From: Rhodococcus sp. B50
GTDB lineage: Bacteria > Actinomycetota > Actinomycetes > Mycobacteriales > Mycobacteriaceae
Assembly: GCF_013602415.1 (NCBI RefSeq)
Contig: NZ_WPAG02000002.1
Span: 3,103,480-3,167,479, forward strand
DNA length: 64,000 nt
Direction of reading: 5' to 3'
This document shows positions 35,687 through 44,691 of the stretch, piece by piece. The notes under the pieces were generated by a model. That model did not search any database. It was not told where the DNA came from and saw only the letters and a program-made list of their open reading frames with translations. The stretch's first letter is position 1; the number at the start of each line of letters is the position of its first letter. A program made the translations under genes and the position numbers.

Positions 35687-36817
35687 ATGGAATTCGAACT
35701 CGATGACGACCTGATCGCGGTCGAGGATCTCGCCTCACAGGTCTTCGGCTCGCTCGCCACGGTCGAGCGGGTCGTCGAGGTGGAGCGCACCGAGGGCGGT
35801 TTCGACACCACCCTGTGGAAGGCACTCGCCGACTCCGGCCTGCTCGGACTCGCCCTGCCCGAGTCCGCCGGTGGTGCCGGCATGGGGATGCTCGGACTGA
35901 CGACGATCCTGCAACAGCAGGGCCGCCGCGTCGCGCCCGTCCCCGTGTGGTCGACCGTCGCCGGTGCCGCTCTCCCGATCGCCCACTTCGGGTCGAGCAC
36001 CCAGACAGCCCGGTTCCTGCCGGGCCTCCTCGATGGTTCCGTCGTCCTGACCGGCGCGTTCGACGACACCCCCGGCACGAGCCCGACCGTCACCGCCATC
36101 CGCAAAGGCGACGACCTCGTCGTCAGCGGTGAAATCCCATCCGTCCCGTGGGCTCCCGCCGTTGCGGGAGTCGTCGTCCCCGTCCGGTGCGACGACGACT
36201 CGGTTGCCGTCGTGATCGCACCGGTGGATGCGACCGGTGTCGAGACCACCCCGGTGGACGTGACCGGTCGGGGTGCCGAGGCGGCCGTGCGGTTCGCCGA
36301 CGTGCACATCGGCGCCGAGGACGTCCTGATCGGTGACGGTGAGGAGATCGCCGCCTGGACCCGTCGTCGCATCCGCGTCGCTCTGGCCGCCGTCCAGCTG
36401 GGGGTGTGCGAGGAGACGCTGCGGGCTACGGCGAAGTACACCTCCGAGCGCGTGCAGTTCGGTCGTCCCCTGTCGACCAACCAGGCCGTCGCCCTGCGCG
36501 CAGCCGACGCCTACCTCGATACCGAAGCGATCCGACTCACCATGCGCAAGGCAGCGTGGTTGCTCGACGTCGGACGGGAGGACGAGGCCGACTCCGCGGC
36601 CCTGGTCGCGAAGTGGTGGGCGTCCCGCGGCGGTGTGCGTGTCGGCCTGACCGGTCAGCATCTGCACGGCGGCATCGGGGCCGATATCGACTACCCGATC
36701 CACCGTTACTTCCTGTGGGGACGGCAGTTGGCGTTCACCTTCGGAGGCGCGGACGCCACAGCAGCCGCTCTGGGTGACGTCCTGGACACCGCACCCCCGA
36801 TCGGTGCGGCCGGATAA
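35687..36817 (+). CDS. fadE28: Acyl-CoA dehydrogenase subunit ChsE1-like (FadE28-like)
   Basis: This 376-residue ACAD is divergent from the preceding one. It has an N-terminal helical domain (LALPESAGGAGMGMLGL), a middle strand domain poor in the usual TEP motif (LTGAFDDTPGTSPTVTAI), and the C-terminal helices TSERVQFGRPLSTNQAVALR and HLHGGIGADIDYPIHRYFLW. Such degenerate ACADs act as the second subunit of alpha2beta2 steroid dehydrogenases. It closes the operon and is followed by a terminator. It is about 37 residues longer than M. tuberculosis FadE28 (339). Confidence 0.85.
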   Translation: MEFELDDDLIAVEDLASQVFGSLATVERVVEVERTEGGFDTTLWKALADSGLLGLALPESAGGAGMGMLGLTTILQQQGRRVAPVPVWSTVAGAALPIAHFGSSTQTARFLPGLLDGSVVLTGAFDDTPGTSPTVTAIRKGDDLVVSGEIPSVPWAPAVAGVVVPVRCDDDSVAVVIAPVDATGVETTPVDVTGRGAEAAVRFADVHIGAEDVLIGDGEEIAAWTRRRIRVALAAVQLGVCEETLRATAKYTSERVQFGRPLSTNQAVALRAADAYLDTEAIRLTMRKAAWLLDVGREDEADSAALVAKWWASRGGVRVGLTGQHLHGGIGADIDYPIHRYFLWGRQLAFTFGGADATAAALGDVLDTAPPIGAAG

Positions 36818-36834
36818 CGAGCCGACTGTGCGAC

Positions 36835-36872
36835 GCGAGTCCCCCTCCCCACGACCGTGGAGGGGGACTCGC
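36835..36872. terminator. Hairpin terminator after the chsH-ltp2-fadE operon
   Basis: A 14-bp perfect stem (36835-36848 with 36859-36872) and a 10-base loop lie between the convergent fadE28-like and TetR genes. Confidence 0.82.
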
Positions 36873-36885
36873 GCGTTTCCGGCCC

Positions 36886-37491
36886 CTACTCCGACAGGTG
36901 CACGAGGAGCAGATCGCAGCTGCTCCGCACATCCGCCTCGGTCTCCTCGAGGGTCGCTGCCCCGTTGAGGTACGCCACCAGCAGCCCGGACCACATCATC
37001 GACAACAACCGCACGGCGTTCCGATCCTGTTCGGTCGGGTCGTCGAGGCCGGCCTTCTCGAACAGGATCCGATGGAACGTCCGCCTCACCTCTTCGGAGT
37101 CCGGCACCACCGCCGCCGGGGCGGTGCTGTTGGACAGCAGCATCGCCGAGGCCAGGCGAGGCCGGTCGACGAACCGCCTGGTCATCTCGACGAGCACCTC
37201 GGTAATCGCCTCGCGCGCGTTCACACCCGGCTTCCGCTCGGGGAGCCGGTCGGCGCCGAGCTCGAGTCTGTGGAGCAGCAACGCCACGAACAGATGCGTC
37301 TTCGACGGGAAATACCGGTACAGGGTGCCGATCGCGACCCCAGCGTTCTTCGCCACCTCGGCCATCTGGACACGGGACAGCTCGTGCTCGGACCCCAGTT
37401 CCGCCGCGGCCTCGAGGATCCGCACCTGCCGTCGCCGCTGCTCGGCCGAGGTCGGCTCCGCTCCGTCCCGTGCATTACCGATTCTGGGCAC
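36886..37491 (-). CDS. TetR family regulator with a KstR-like DNA-binding domain
   Basis: This 201-residue protein has a helix-turn-helix (about residues 30-80) reading VQMAEVAKNAGVAIGTLYRYFPSKTHL. This is nearly the recognition segment of KstR (VAVGTLYRYFPSK). The ligand half differs in sequence, so it is probably a KstR paralogue rather than KstR. The GTG at 37491 was chosen for its AAGGGGAA site and the family's length; an ATG at 37539 would add 16 atypical residues. It is convergent with the chsH-ltp2-fadE operon and divergent from the hsaB-like gene. It may read the KstR-type boxes in this window or the palindrome at 31738. Confidence 0.85.
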   Translation of the reverse strand: MPRIGNARDGAEPTSAEQRRRQVRILEAAAELGSEHELSRVQMAEVAKNAGVAIGTLYRYFPSKTHLFVALLLHRLELGADRLPERKPGVNAREAITEVLVEMTRRFVDRPRLASAMLLSNSTAPAAVVPDSEEVRRTFHRILFEKAGLDDPTEQDRNAVRLLSMMWSGLLVAYLNGAATLEETEADVRSSCDLLLVHLSE

Positions 37492-37736
37492 CGGTTCCCC
37501 TTTCCCTGATGACGGCCCGTCGATTCTGCACCGAACCACCGGGCAGATTGTCGCATCGCGGATTCTTCGCGGTCCCGAACGGTGGGATCCGAAGCTCGAA
37601 ACGGCGTGCAGACACGGCGCTGCGGCCGGAAGTCCACTCAGCGAGAAGTTGCTCTGGCGTGTCGCGCGTCACCCATACGCTCGATTCCGAAGGACGTCGC
37701 CGCAGGCAGCGACCAGAACGAATCGGAGTGAGCCAC

Positions 37737-38255
37737 ATGCAGACCCGGATACCGACCCACGCAGCCGAGTTCGGCGTCGACCTGCCCACTCCGGACGAGA
37801 TGCGTCGCGCCATGGGTCGTTTCGCGAGCGGAGTCACCGTCGTGACCGGTCTCGACGAGGACGGACCCACCGGCTTCGCGTGCCAGTCGTTCGCGTCGGT
37901 CTCACTCGAACCACCCCTGGTGTTGTTCTGCGCAGACCATCGCGGACGTGCGTGGCCGCGAATTCGCAACACCGGCCGGTTCACCGTCAACGTACTCGGT
38001 GCCGACCAGAGTGATCTGTGCGCGCGCTTCGGGTCGAGCCGCGGCCTGAAGTTCGACGGTCTCGACTGGGAACTCTCCCGCTGGGGCACTCCGTCGCTGC
38101 CGGATGTTCTCCTGCGGGTGCACGCGACGGTGGAGGACGTACACGTCGCGGGTGATCACGACGTCGTCATCGGGCGCGTCACCGAGCTCGAGTGCCTCGA
38201 CGACGACAGCCCGATGGTGTTCTACCGCGGGGCGTTCGGGATCGAGCGGCGGTAA
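37737..38255 (+). CDS. hsaB: HsaB-like flavin reductase
   Basis: This 172-residue flavin-reductase-domain protein has the HsaB pattern: MGRFASGVTVVTG, GFACQSFASVSLEPPLVLFC, RFTVNVLGADQSDLCARFG and VFYRGAFG. HsaB supplies FMNH2 to HsaA, which hydroxylates 3-HSA in ring-A degradation. It lacks the extra C-terminal helix of the M. tuberculosis protein (187 residues). No hsaA gene adjoins it; the two HsaA-like genes lie about 9-12 kb away, so it may serve them or a standard hsa operon elsewhere. Start ATG 37737. Confidence 0.8.
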   Translation: MQTRIPTHAAEFGVDLPTPDEMRRAMGRFASGVTVVTGLDEDGPTGFACQSFASVSLEPPLVLFCADHRGRAWPRIRNTGRFTVNVLGADQSDLCARFGSSRGLKFDGLDWELSRWGTPSLPDVLLRVHATVEDVHVAGDHDVVIGRVTELECLDDDSPMVFYRGAFGIERR

Positions 38256-38455
38256 GGGCCCGGGGCCGGGCTTCGCAGACGACGACCTCCCACTCGCCGT
38301 CCTCCAGCGCCGAAGCCGACTCCTCCGCGGTGAACAGAAAGGAACGGTCACCGTGACGGAACCCTGTCGCCATATCGTCCGGATGGTGCCCCGCGACCAA
38401 CAAGGTACCGCCGGGCGATCTCGACTCGGCTCGGTACGGAACCTCATAGGGCACC
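38256..38455 (-). pseudogene. Remnant of a class I SAM-dependent methyltransferase
   Basis: A minus-strand reading frame through this gene-free stretch reads SPGGTLLVAGHHPDDM, then FLFTAEESASAL and EWEVVVCEARPR. This is the C-terminal order of bacterial SAM-dependent methyltransferases (PGGTLLVVGHHPDN.., LFTPEDVAADL.., WEVVVAEARPR..). The SAM-binding N-terminal half and the normal end are missing, no start with a ribosome site is visible, and the frame runs into the hsaB-like stop codon. I read it as a decayed fragment; the rest of the 38256-38617 stretch shows nothing coding. Confidence 0.6.
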
Positions 38456-38617
38456 GTGCGCCGGTAACAGCCGCATCCGTCGTGCGCAGCTGCACGACAG
38501 TGGCGGGTTCGGTCTCTCGCGTGCGTGTGCGTATTTCGGGACCCTCGATGGATAATCACCGCTGTTCCCTCCAGTGTCCGGATAGGGCCGTCCGCCCCTA
38601 TGGCAGAATCGTGGGAG

Positions 38618-38730
38618 CTGTGGAGGGGAGTATCCCCGAGTCCGCGGCGGTCTCGTCAATACGTTCGGCACCGATGCCGTTCCGGGGCCGCCGGTCCGGG
38701 AACGCTCCGGACGGGAGAGACCTCCGGCAG
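38618..38730 (+). ncRNA. yybP-ykoY: yybP-ykoY-type manganese riboswitch
   Basis: The leader of terC carries the two hallmark segments: GGGGAGTA in the first loop (38625-38632) and GGGAGAGACC (38713-38722). They are closed by a basal helix of CTGTGGAGG (38618-38626) with CCTCCGGCAG (38721-38730). The element binds Mn2+ and raises expression of Mn exporters; TerC family genes are classic targets. It ends 31 bp before the terC ATG, close enough for translational control. Covariance scoring would settle it. Confidence 0.78.
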
Positions 38731-38761
38731 GTACACACCTACCGGAAGACGGGGCATTCCC

Positions 38762-39745
38762 ATGCAAGTTTCCTTGACGACCTGGTTGATCACCATCGCC
38801 GTCATCGCGGCGCTGTTCGTGTTCGACTTCTATGCGCACGTGCGTAAACCTCACGCGCCGACCCTGAGAGAGTCGGGATTCTGGTCGGCGGTGTTCATTG
38901 CGATCGCACTCGTGTTCGGTGTGTTCGTGTTCCTGAACTGGGGATCGACCTACGGCGGTGAGTATTTTGCAGGTTATGTCACCGAGAAGGCACTGTCGGT
39001 GGACAACCTGTTCGTGTTCGTCATTCTCATGGCGACATTTGCAGTACCGCGTGAGTATCAGCAGAAGGTCCTCACCATCGGCATCGTTCTGGCGTTGGTC
39101 ATGCGCGGGATCTTCATCGCCGTCGGCGCTGCCGCGATCAACGCCTACAGCTGGGTCTTCTATCTGTTCGGGATCTTCTTGATCTACACCGCCGTCAAGC
39201 TGATCCGCGATCACGGCAACGAGACCGAGAGCGTCTCCGAGAACAAGATGGTCGTCCTCGCCCGCAAATTCCTGCCGGTGCACGACGAGTACGACGGCGA
39301 CAAGCTGGTCACCAGGATCGACGGCAAGAAGATGGTCACCCCGATGCTGCTCGCGCTTCTCGCGATCGGTTTCACCGACATCCTGTTCGCACTCGATTCG
39401 ATCCCGGCGATCTACGGACTGACCGAAGAGCCGTATCTCGTGTTCACCGCCAACGCATTCGCCTTGATGGGCCTGCGCCAGTTGTTCTTCCTGATCGGCG
39501 GCCTGCTCGAACGCCTGGTCTACTTGTCCTACGGACTGTCGGTGATCCTTGCATTCATCGGCGTCAAGCTGGTGCTGCACGCGCTGCACGAGAACACCCT
39601 GGGCTGGATCAACGGTGGCGAGCACGTGGCGGTTCCGGAGATCTCCACCGGATTGTCACTGACCGTCATCGTCGGAGTTCTCGTCATCACGACCGTCGCG
39701 AGCCTGCTGAAAACGAAGCAGGCGAAGGACACTGTCGACAGCTGA
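38762..39745 (+). CDS. TerC family integral membrane protein
   Basis: This 327-residue protein has about nine hydrophobic segments and the TerC acidic motifs TEKALSVDNLFVFVIL and FTDILFALDSIPAIYGLTEEPYLVFTANAFALMGLRQL; the metal site uses the conserved Asp/Asn pairs. TerC proteins are plasma-membrane metal ion transporters; Mn2+ export is the shown role for several (Alx/MeeF type). The Mn2+-type leader in front agrees with this. It is monocistronic, followed by a bidirectional terminator. Confidence 0.9.
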   Translation: MQVSLTTWLITIAVIAALFVFDFYAHVRKPHAPTLRESGFWSAVFIAIALVFGVFVFLNWGSTYGGEYFAGYVTEKALSVDNLFVFVILMATFAVPREYQQKVLTIGIVLALVMRGIFIAVGAAAINAYSWVFYLFGIFLIYTAVKLIRDHGNETESVSENKMVVLARKFLPVHDEYDGDKLVTRIDGKKMVTPMLLALLAIGFTDILFALDSIPAIYGLTEEPYLVFTANAFALMGLRQLFFLIGGLLERLVYLSYGLSVILAFIGVKLVLHALHENTLGWINGGEHVAVPEISTGLSLTVIVGVLVITTVASLLKTKQAKDTVDS

Positions 39746-39855
39746 GAACACGTCGGCGGCTCCCCGATGGCGCCGCCGGTCGCGGCAACGACGACCTCAC
39801 TGTTCGGCCGCTATCGAATATGTGTCCTCAGGTGGCGCAACGCCATTCGAGGCGG

Positions 39856-39893
39856 CCGGTGGCCGGTTCCCGGAAAAGGGAACCGGCCACCGG
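39856..39893. terminator. Bidirectional hairpin terminator
   Basis: A 16-bp perfect stem (39856-39871 with 39878-39893) and a GGAAAA loop lie between terC and the convergent CNNM gene. Confidence 0.88.
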
Positions 39894-39908
39894 TGTTCGA
39901 GGTGTCGG

Positions 39909-40922
39909 TCAGGCCGCGGTGTCGGCGGTGGGCATGAGTCGGGTGAGCACGTCGTTGAGGGTGATCAACCCGACCACTCGTCCCCCGTCGGTCACCGTCG
40001 CCAGGTGGTTACGACTCTCACGCATGGTGCGCAGCGCCTCGTACACCGGGACCTGAGCCTCCAGGGTCAGCGCCGGCCTCATGAGCCGCGCCGCGGTCGC
40101 TCCCGGCTCGGCCGCAAGAGCATCGCGCACATGCACCACCCCGTCGACGTGGCCGTTGCCGCGCACGAGCAGTCGAAGATGCCCGGTGCGGCGGGCGGTG
40201 TCGCGGATCAGTGCCGTATCCGCTTCGGGTGGGACACTGCTCGGATGGGCGTTGGGACGGACGATGTCACCGACCGTCAACGCCTCGAGTTCGAGCGCGC
40301 TGGTCAGGTGCCCGTGGTAACGCTCGTCGAGGGTGCCGACGGTAGCCGAGTGCTCGACCAGGTGTCGTAGAGCATCGGGATCCTGACCTGCCGCGACTTG
40401 GTCGACCGGGTCCACACCGACCTTGCGCAGGCACCAGTTGGCCATGTGGTTGAGCTGGACGATCAACGGTCGAGCGAACCACATGAATGCCCGCATCGGG
40501 ATCGCCAGCATGGTCGCCGACTTCTCCGGGTGCGCGATCGCCCACGACTTCGGTGCCATCTCCCCCACCACCAGGTGCAGGAAGGTGACGATGATCAGCG
40601 CGAGGACGAACCCGACCACATCGGCCAGCCACAGCGGAGCTCCCCAGCTCTCGAAGGCCGGAGTCAGCCAATGGTGCACCGCGGGTTTGGTCACAGCACC
40701 CAAGGCCAGGGTGCATACGGTGATGCCGAGCTGGGAGCCGGCGAGCAACACCGACAGTTCGGAGGCGCTACGCAGCGCGGCACGGGCCGCACGGCTGTTC
40801 GGAGCGGCGTCCTCGAGACGATGGCGGCGGGCAGCGATCAGCGCGAACTCGACTGCGACGAAGAACGCGCTCGCCGCGATCAGGCCGACAGTGACCGCCA
40901 ACACGATCCACGGGTTATCCAT
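39909..40922 (-). CDS. CNNM/CorC-type membrane protein with CBS pair (shorter copy)
   Basis: This 337-residue protein has an N-terminal CNNM domain of about three to four membrane segments (IVLAVTVGLIAASAFFVAVEFALIAARRHRLEDA) with the conserved LLAGSQLGITVCTLALGAV. A cytoplasmic CBS pair (VGDIVRPN..., LMPTADTAA end) follows. It lacks the C-terminal CorC_HlyC transporter-associated domain. Such proteins take part in Mg2+ or Co2+ movement. Its start overlaps the longer copy by 8 bp, so the two are cotranscribed and may form a heteromer. Confidence 0.85.
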   Translation of the reverse strand: MDNPWIVLAVTVGLIAASAFFVAVEFALIAARRHRLEDAAPNSRAARAALRSASELSVLLAGSQLGITVCTLALGAVTKPAVHHWLTPAFESWGAPLWLADVVGFVLALIIVTFLHLVVGEMAPKSWAIAHPEKSATMLAIPMRAFMWFARPLIVQLNHMANWCLRKVGVDPVDQVAAGQDPDALRHLVEHSATVGTLDERYHGHLTSALELEALTVGDIVRPNAHPSSVPPEADTALIRDTARRTGHLRLLVRGNGHVDGVVHVRDALAAEPGATAARLMRPALTLEAQVPVYEALRTMRESRNHLATVTDGGRVVGLITLNDVLTRLMPTADTAA

Positions 40923-42300
40923 CGGTGTTCTCCGCTTCGTGAGTGCCCGCCGTGGAGGTCGAGGTACTCACCCGCACCAGGGACGGCACGTGCTTGTCCA
41001 CCTCGAGCACCTCGGCATGCAGAGCCCGCCCACGCGGTGCATTCTCGTGCACCAGATCGGCAGGGTCCGGGACGAGTTCGATCGTGACGGTCTGTCCCAT
41101 CTCGGGCAGCCCCCCGTATTCGGCGATGACCAGGCCGGCGAGGGTTTCGAAATCGCCCTGGGGTAGTTCGTGGTCGAGGGTGCGGGCGACCTCGTCCAGG
41201 TGCACGTCGCCGCGGATACGCCAGCCGTCACCATCGGGCACGATGACCTGCGCTTCGAAAGCCGGGTCGTGTTCATCGGCGATCTCGCCGACCAGTTCTT
41301 CCGCCATGTCCTCGATGGTGACCACACCGGCGAAACCACCGTACTCATCGATGACCAGGGCCATTTCCTCTTTCTCCTCGGACAGACGGGTCAGCACGTC
41401 CGGCAAGGGCAGCGTGGTCGGAACGATCACCGCCGGACGCAGAGCCTGCTCCACGGATCCGGCATCGGACTCACGGTCGAGCAGATCGTGCAGGTGCACC
41501 ACCCCACGCAGATCGTCGGCGCTGTCGCCGACGACCGGATAGCGGGTATGCCCGGTGCTCATCTTCGCCAGCACCTGGGTGAGCGGTTCGTCGGCGCGGA
41601 CGTAGTCCACCCGAGCCCGCGGAATCATCGCGTGTTCGGCGGTGCGGGTAGGGAAGTCGAGTATCCGATCGAGCAGCGTCGACAACTCCCGCGGCAACTC
41701 ACCGGTATCGCGGGACTCGGCCACTATGTGCTCGAGATCGCGCGGCGTCGCCGAATGCTCCACATCGTGCACCGGTTCGATACGCAACATCCGCAGTAAC
41801 AGGTTCGACGAAGCGTCGAACAGGGTGATCAGCCACCCGAACACTTTCAGGTAGATCGTCGTGGAGAATGCCAACCACCGGGCCACCGGCTCGGGACGGG
41901 CGATCGCAAGGTTCTTCGGGAACAGTTCGCCGAAGACCATCTGCACCACGGTGGAGAACGCCACCGCGAGCACCGTGCCGATCGCGATTCCGACCGCCGT
42001 GGGAATCCCGACGCCGCCGAGCAACTCCCCGAGACCACTGCCGATCAGCGGTTCGGCGACGTAGCCGACGAGCAATCCGGTCACGGTGATACCCAACTGG
42101 GCACCGGACAGCATGAAGGAGGTGCGGCGAGTGACCGACAGGGCGCGGGCGGCGGCGTTGTCACCGGCCTCGGCGCGGGCTTTGAGCCGAGAACGATCCA
42201 CGGCCATATAGGCGAATTCCTGCGCGACGAAGTAACCGGTCAGCGCGGTAATGCCCAGGACGACGAGAATTCCGAGCACGATACCGGCGGCGGTCAGCAC
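40915..42300 (-). CDS. CNNM/CorC-type hemolysin family membrane protein (full-length)
   Basis: This 461-residue protein has a CNNM domain (LTGYFVAQEFAYMAVDRSRLKA, SGAQLGITVTGLLVGYVAEP, VFGELFPKNLAIARPEP), a CBS pair (AMIPRARVDYVRADEPL, EEMALVIDEYGGFAGVVTIED) and the C-terminal CorC_HlyC domain (LAGLVIAEYGGLPEMGQTV). It fits the Mg2+/Co2+ efflux family. It heads a two-gene operon divergent from the potassium-channel gene. The 263-bp intergenic stretch to 42564 shows no operator or leader that I can recognise. Confidence 0.9.
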   Translation of the reverse strand: MLTAAGIVLGILVVLGITALTGYFVAQEFAYMAVDRSRLKARAEAGDNAAARALSVTRRTSFMLSGAQLGITVTGLLVGYVAEPLIGSGLGELLGGVGIPTAVGIAIGTVLAVAFSTVVQMVFGELFPKNLAIARPEPVARWLAFSTTIYLKVFGWLITLFDASSNLLLRMLRIEPVHDVEHSATPRDLEHIVAESRDTGELPRELSTLLDRILDFPTRTAEHAMIPRARVDYVRADEPLTQVLAKMSTGHTRYPVVGDSADDLRGVVHLHDLLDRESDAGSVEQALRPAVIVPTTLPLPDVLTRLSEEKEEMALVIDEYGGFAGVVTIEDMAEELVGEIADEHDPAFEAQVIVPDGDGWRIRGDVHLDEVARTLDHELPQGDFETLAGLVIAEYGGLPEMGQTVTIELVPDPADLVHENAPRGRALHAEVLEVDKHVPSLVRVSTSTSTAGTHEAENTDG

Positions 42301-42563
42301 GGTCGGCTCCGATGTGCGGTGACGGGAAAATCGTCACACAGGGGCTGGGAGGGTCTTCGAGGTTTGCGCTTGGCGCGTCTCATGGCTCTCTCTGCGGTAG
42401 GAAACAACTACCCGATCCAGTGTATGGGCATTCTCTTACTCCATCCTGTCGATGTCGCCGGTACCGCAAACTCCCTCGTGGGTGTCACGGCGAGTCCGGT
42501 CGTGGCCGGTTACTGTGGTCGTCACTGGTGGCGTGGCCGTGCTGCTGCATCGGAGGATTCGTG

Positions 42564-43631
42564 ATGGCCGGTAGGTTGCGGGTGCCGCTGCGACGCTCGG
42601 ACACACTCACCGACCGCCCCGACTTCGCTCTGGTCGGGGTCCTGCGGGTACCGGAGGAGCAGACCAGCCCGGGCCGCGCGATCGTCCGCCGGATCGGTTA
42701 CGCCTTGGCCGCGCTGACGGTGGCGGTGATCGTGGTGTATCTGGGTCGGGACGGTTACCGCGATGCACAGGACACTCCGCTCTCGCTGCTCGATTGCATC
42801 TACTACGCCACGGTGTCGCTGTCGACCACCGGTTACGGCGACATCACCCCGCTGACACCCCAGGCCCGGCTGATCAACATCCTGGTCATCACGCCGTTGC
42901 GGGTGTTCTTCCTCATCGTGCTGGTCGGTACCACCCTGTCGGCGTTGACCGAAAGTTCTCGACAGGCGTTCAAGATCCAGCGGTGGCGCCGCCGCACCCG
43001 CAGTCACACCGTGGTCGTCGGTTACGGCACCAAGGGCCGCAGCGCCGTCGATGCGCTGCTGGCCGACGGACTCGCTCCGTCGGAGATCGTGGTGGTCGAT
43101 ACCGATCCGGTGAGTCTGGACATCGCATCGCGTCAGGGTCTGGTGACCGTGCAGGGCTCGGCCACCAAGTCGGACGTGCTGCAACTGGCCGGGGCCCGGC
43201 ACGCCGGCTCGATCATCGTGGCCGTCAACCGGGACGACACCGCGGTACTGGTCACCCTCACCGCCCGGCAGCTCGCGCCACAGGCACGCATCGCCGCCGC
43301 GGTCCGAGAGGCGGAGAACACCCACGTGTTGCGTCAGTCCGGCGCCGATACGGTGGTGGTCTCCGCCGAGACGGCGGGCCGGTTGCTGGGGTTGGCCCCC
43401 GCCACCCCGACTGTGGTGGAGATGATCGAGGACCTGTTGACCCCGGAGGACGGCTTCGCCGTCTCCGAACGCGATGTCGAACCGCACGAGGTCGGTCTGC
43501 CGCCGCGGGAGCTGTCTCAGATCGTGCTCGGCGTGGTTCGCGGGGGACAGCTGATCCGCGTAGATTCACCCGAGCTCGGCGTTGTCGCCGCCGCCGACAG
43601 GCTGCTGTATCTGCGTCTGGTGTCGAATTGA
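42564..43631 (+). CDS. Two-helix potassium channel with RCK (TrkA-N/TrkA-C) domains
   Basis: This 355-residue protein has one membrane helix (ALAALTVAVIVVYLG), a pore loop with the selectivity filter TTGYGDITP, a second helix (RVFFLIVLVGTTLSAL), then a cytosolic Rossmann RCK domain (VVVGYGTKGRSAVDALLADG) and a TrkA-C end (LIRVDSPELGVVAAADRLLYL). It is a ligand-gated K+ channel of the Kch/MthK type. ATG 42564 has GGAGG 7 bp before it; a GTG at 42561 overlaps. Confidence 0.9.
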   Translation: MAGRLRVPLRRSDTLTDRPDFALVGVLRVPEEQTSPGRAIVRRIGYALAALTVAVIVVYLGRDGYRDAQDTPLSLLDCIYYATVSLSTTGYGDITPLTPQARLINILVITPLRVFFLIVLVGTTLSALTESSRQAFKIQRWRRRTRSHTVVVGYGTKGRSAVDALLADGLAPSEIVVVDTDPVSLDIASRQGLVTVQGSATKSDVLQLAGARHAGSIIVAVNRDDTAVLVTLTARQLAPQARIAAAVREAENTHVLRQSGADTVVVSAETAGRLLGLAPATPTVVEMIEDLLTPEDGFAVSERDVEPHEVGLPPRELSQIVLGVVRGGQLIRVDSPELGVVAAADRLLYLRLVSN

Positions 43632-43757
43632 CACCGCATGGACCAGGATCCCACAGCACACGCGACGAACACTTCGAGGACGATGCACCGCGCAGTGATG
43701 GGGCGGGATCCTGAACTCCTACCGTCCGACCACCACGATCCGAACAGCGGAGGCACG

Positions 43758-44042
43758 ATGACCGACGACGATATGACCGGAGCTCCGTACCGCAACGGTG
43801 TCGGCAGCACCTCCCTGATAGCCGGTATTGCCGCTGCAGTGTTCGCTTTCGTGCCCTTCATCGGTGACTTCATCACCATCCCTGCCGGGGTGATCGCCGT
43901 GGTGTGCGGATGGATCGGGTTGAACCGCGTCGACAAGGGAGTCGCGTCCAACCCGCGCGATGCCGTCATCGGCGCAGGCCTCGGGGTCGCGGCACTATTC
44001 GTGGTGTTCATCGTCTATGCCGCGACCTACAGCACCCCTTAG
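43758..44042 (+). CDS. Small membrane protein, DUF4190-like
   Basis: This 94-residue protein has a short acidic N-terminus (MTDDDMTGAPY), one hydrophobic pair (SLIAGIAAAVFAFVPFIGDFITIPAGVIAVVCG shape, residues 17-50), a charged turn (LNRVDKGVASNPRDAVIGAG) and a second helix (LGVAALFVVFIVYAATY). This is the DUF4190 pattern; function unknown. CGGAGG precedes ATG 43758. It follows the K+ channel by 126 bp. Confidence 0.75.
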   Translation: MTDDDMTGAPYRNGVGSTSLIAGIAAAVFAFVPFIGDFITIPAGVIAVVCGWIGLNRVDKGVASNPRDAVIGAGLGVAALFVVFIVYAATYSTP

Positions 44043-44151
44043 TACATCGCCGACTCGAGAATCTGTTCCCGAGGATGCCTGCGTGTCCTTCGACGCCGGC
44101 ATGGCAGAGTAAACCGCGTATCACTTCCGAAACTCGACCCGAAGGACAATC

Positions 44152-44607
44152 GTGGCATTCTGGGACCAGCTCAAGGCCAAGACCACCGAGCTGAGCGCGC
44201 AACTCAAGACGAAAAGTGATCAGTTCCGCAACAAGGAGTTCGCCAATGCCAGCATGGCAATGTGTGCACTGATCGCAGCGGCCGACGGAACCATCGATCC
44301 CAGCGAGCGTCAGAAGACCGCTGCACTCATCATGAGCAACGACACCCTCGCGGTGTTCCCGTCGAGCGAGCTGCGGGAGAAGTTCGACTGGTACTGCAGC
44401 AAACTCGAATCCGATTTCGACTTCGGCAAGGTCGAGGCCACCGCGACGATCGCCAAACTGAAGGCCAAACAGGATCAAGCACGCGCGGTGATCCAGATCG
44501 GCATCATCATCGGGGGCGCCGACGGATTCTTCGACGACGACGAAAAGGCCGTGGTGCGCAGCGCCGCCCATGCCGTCGGCATCGACCCTGCCGAGTTCGA
44601 TCTCTGA
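44152..44607 (+). CDS. TerB-like tellurite resistance family protein
   Basis: This 151-residue helical protein has the TerB acidic-metal signature (ASMAMCALIAAADGTIDPSERQ and IGIIIGGADGFFDDDEKAVV), the two Asp-rich turns being the metal-binding sites. TerB acts with TerC at the membrane in stress and metal responses; a TerC gene lies 4.4 kb before. It has its own ATG with an AAGGACA site. Confidence 0.85.
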   Translation: MAFWDQLKAKTTELSAQLKTKSDQFRNKEFANASMAMCALIAAADGTIDPSERQKTAALIMSNDTLAVFPSSELREKFDWYCSKLESDFDFGKVEATATIAKLKAKQDQARAVIQIGIIIGGADGFFDDDEKAVVRSAAHAVGIDPAEFDL

Positions 44608-44691
44608 CCGACGTAACCCTACGGTTCGGTATCTCGCAGGATGGTTCCAGCGCGAGCGATCCCGACGTGCAGGGGAGCCTGCTGTACCACG

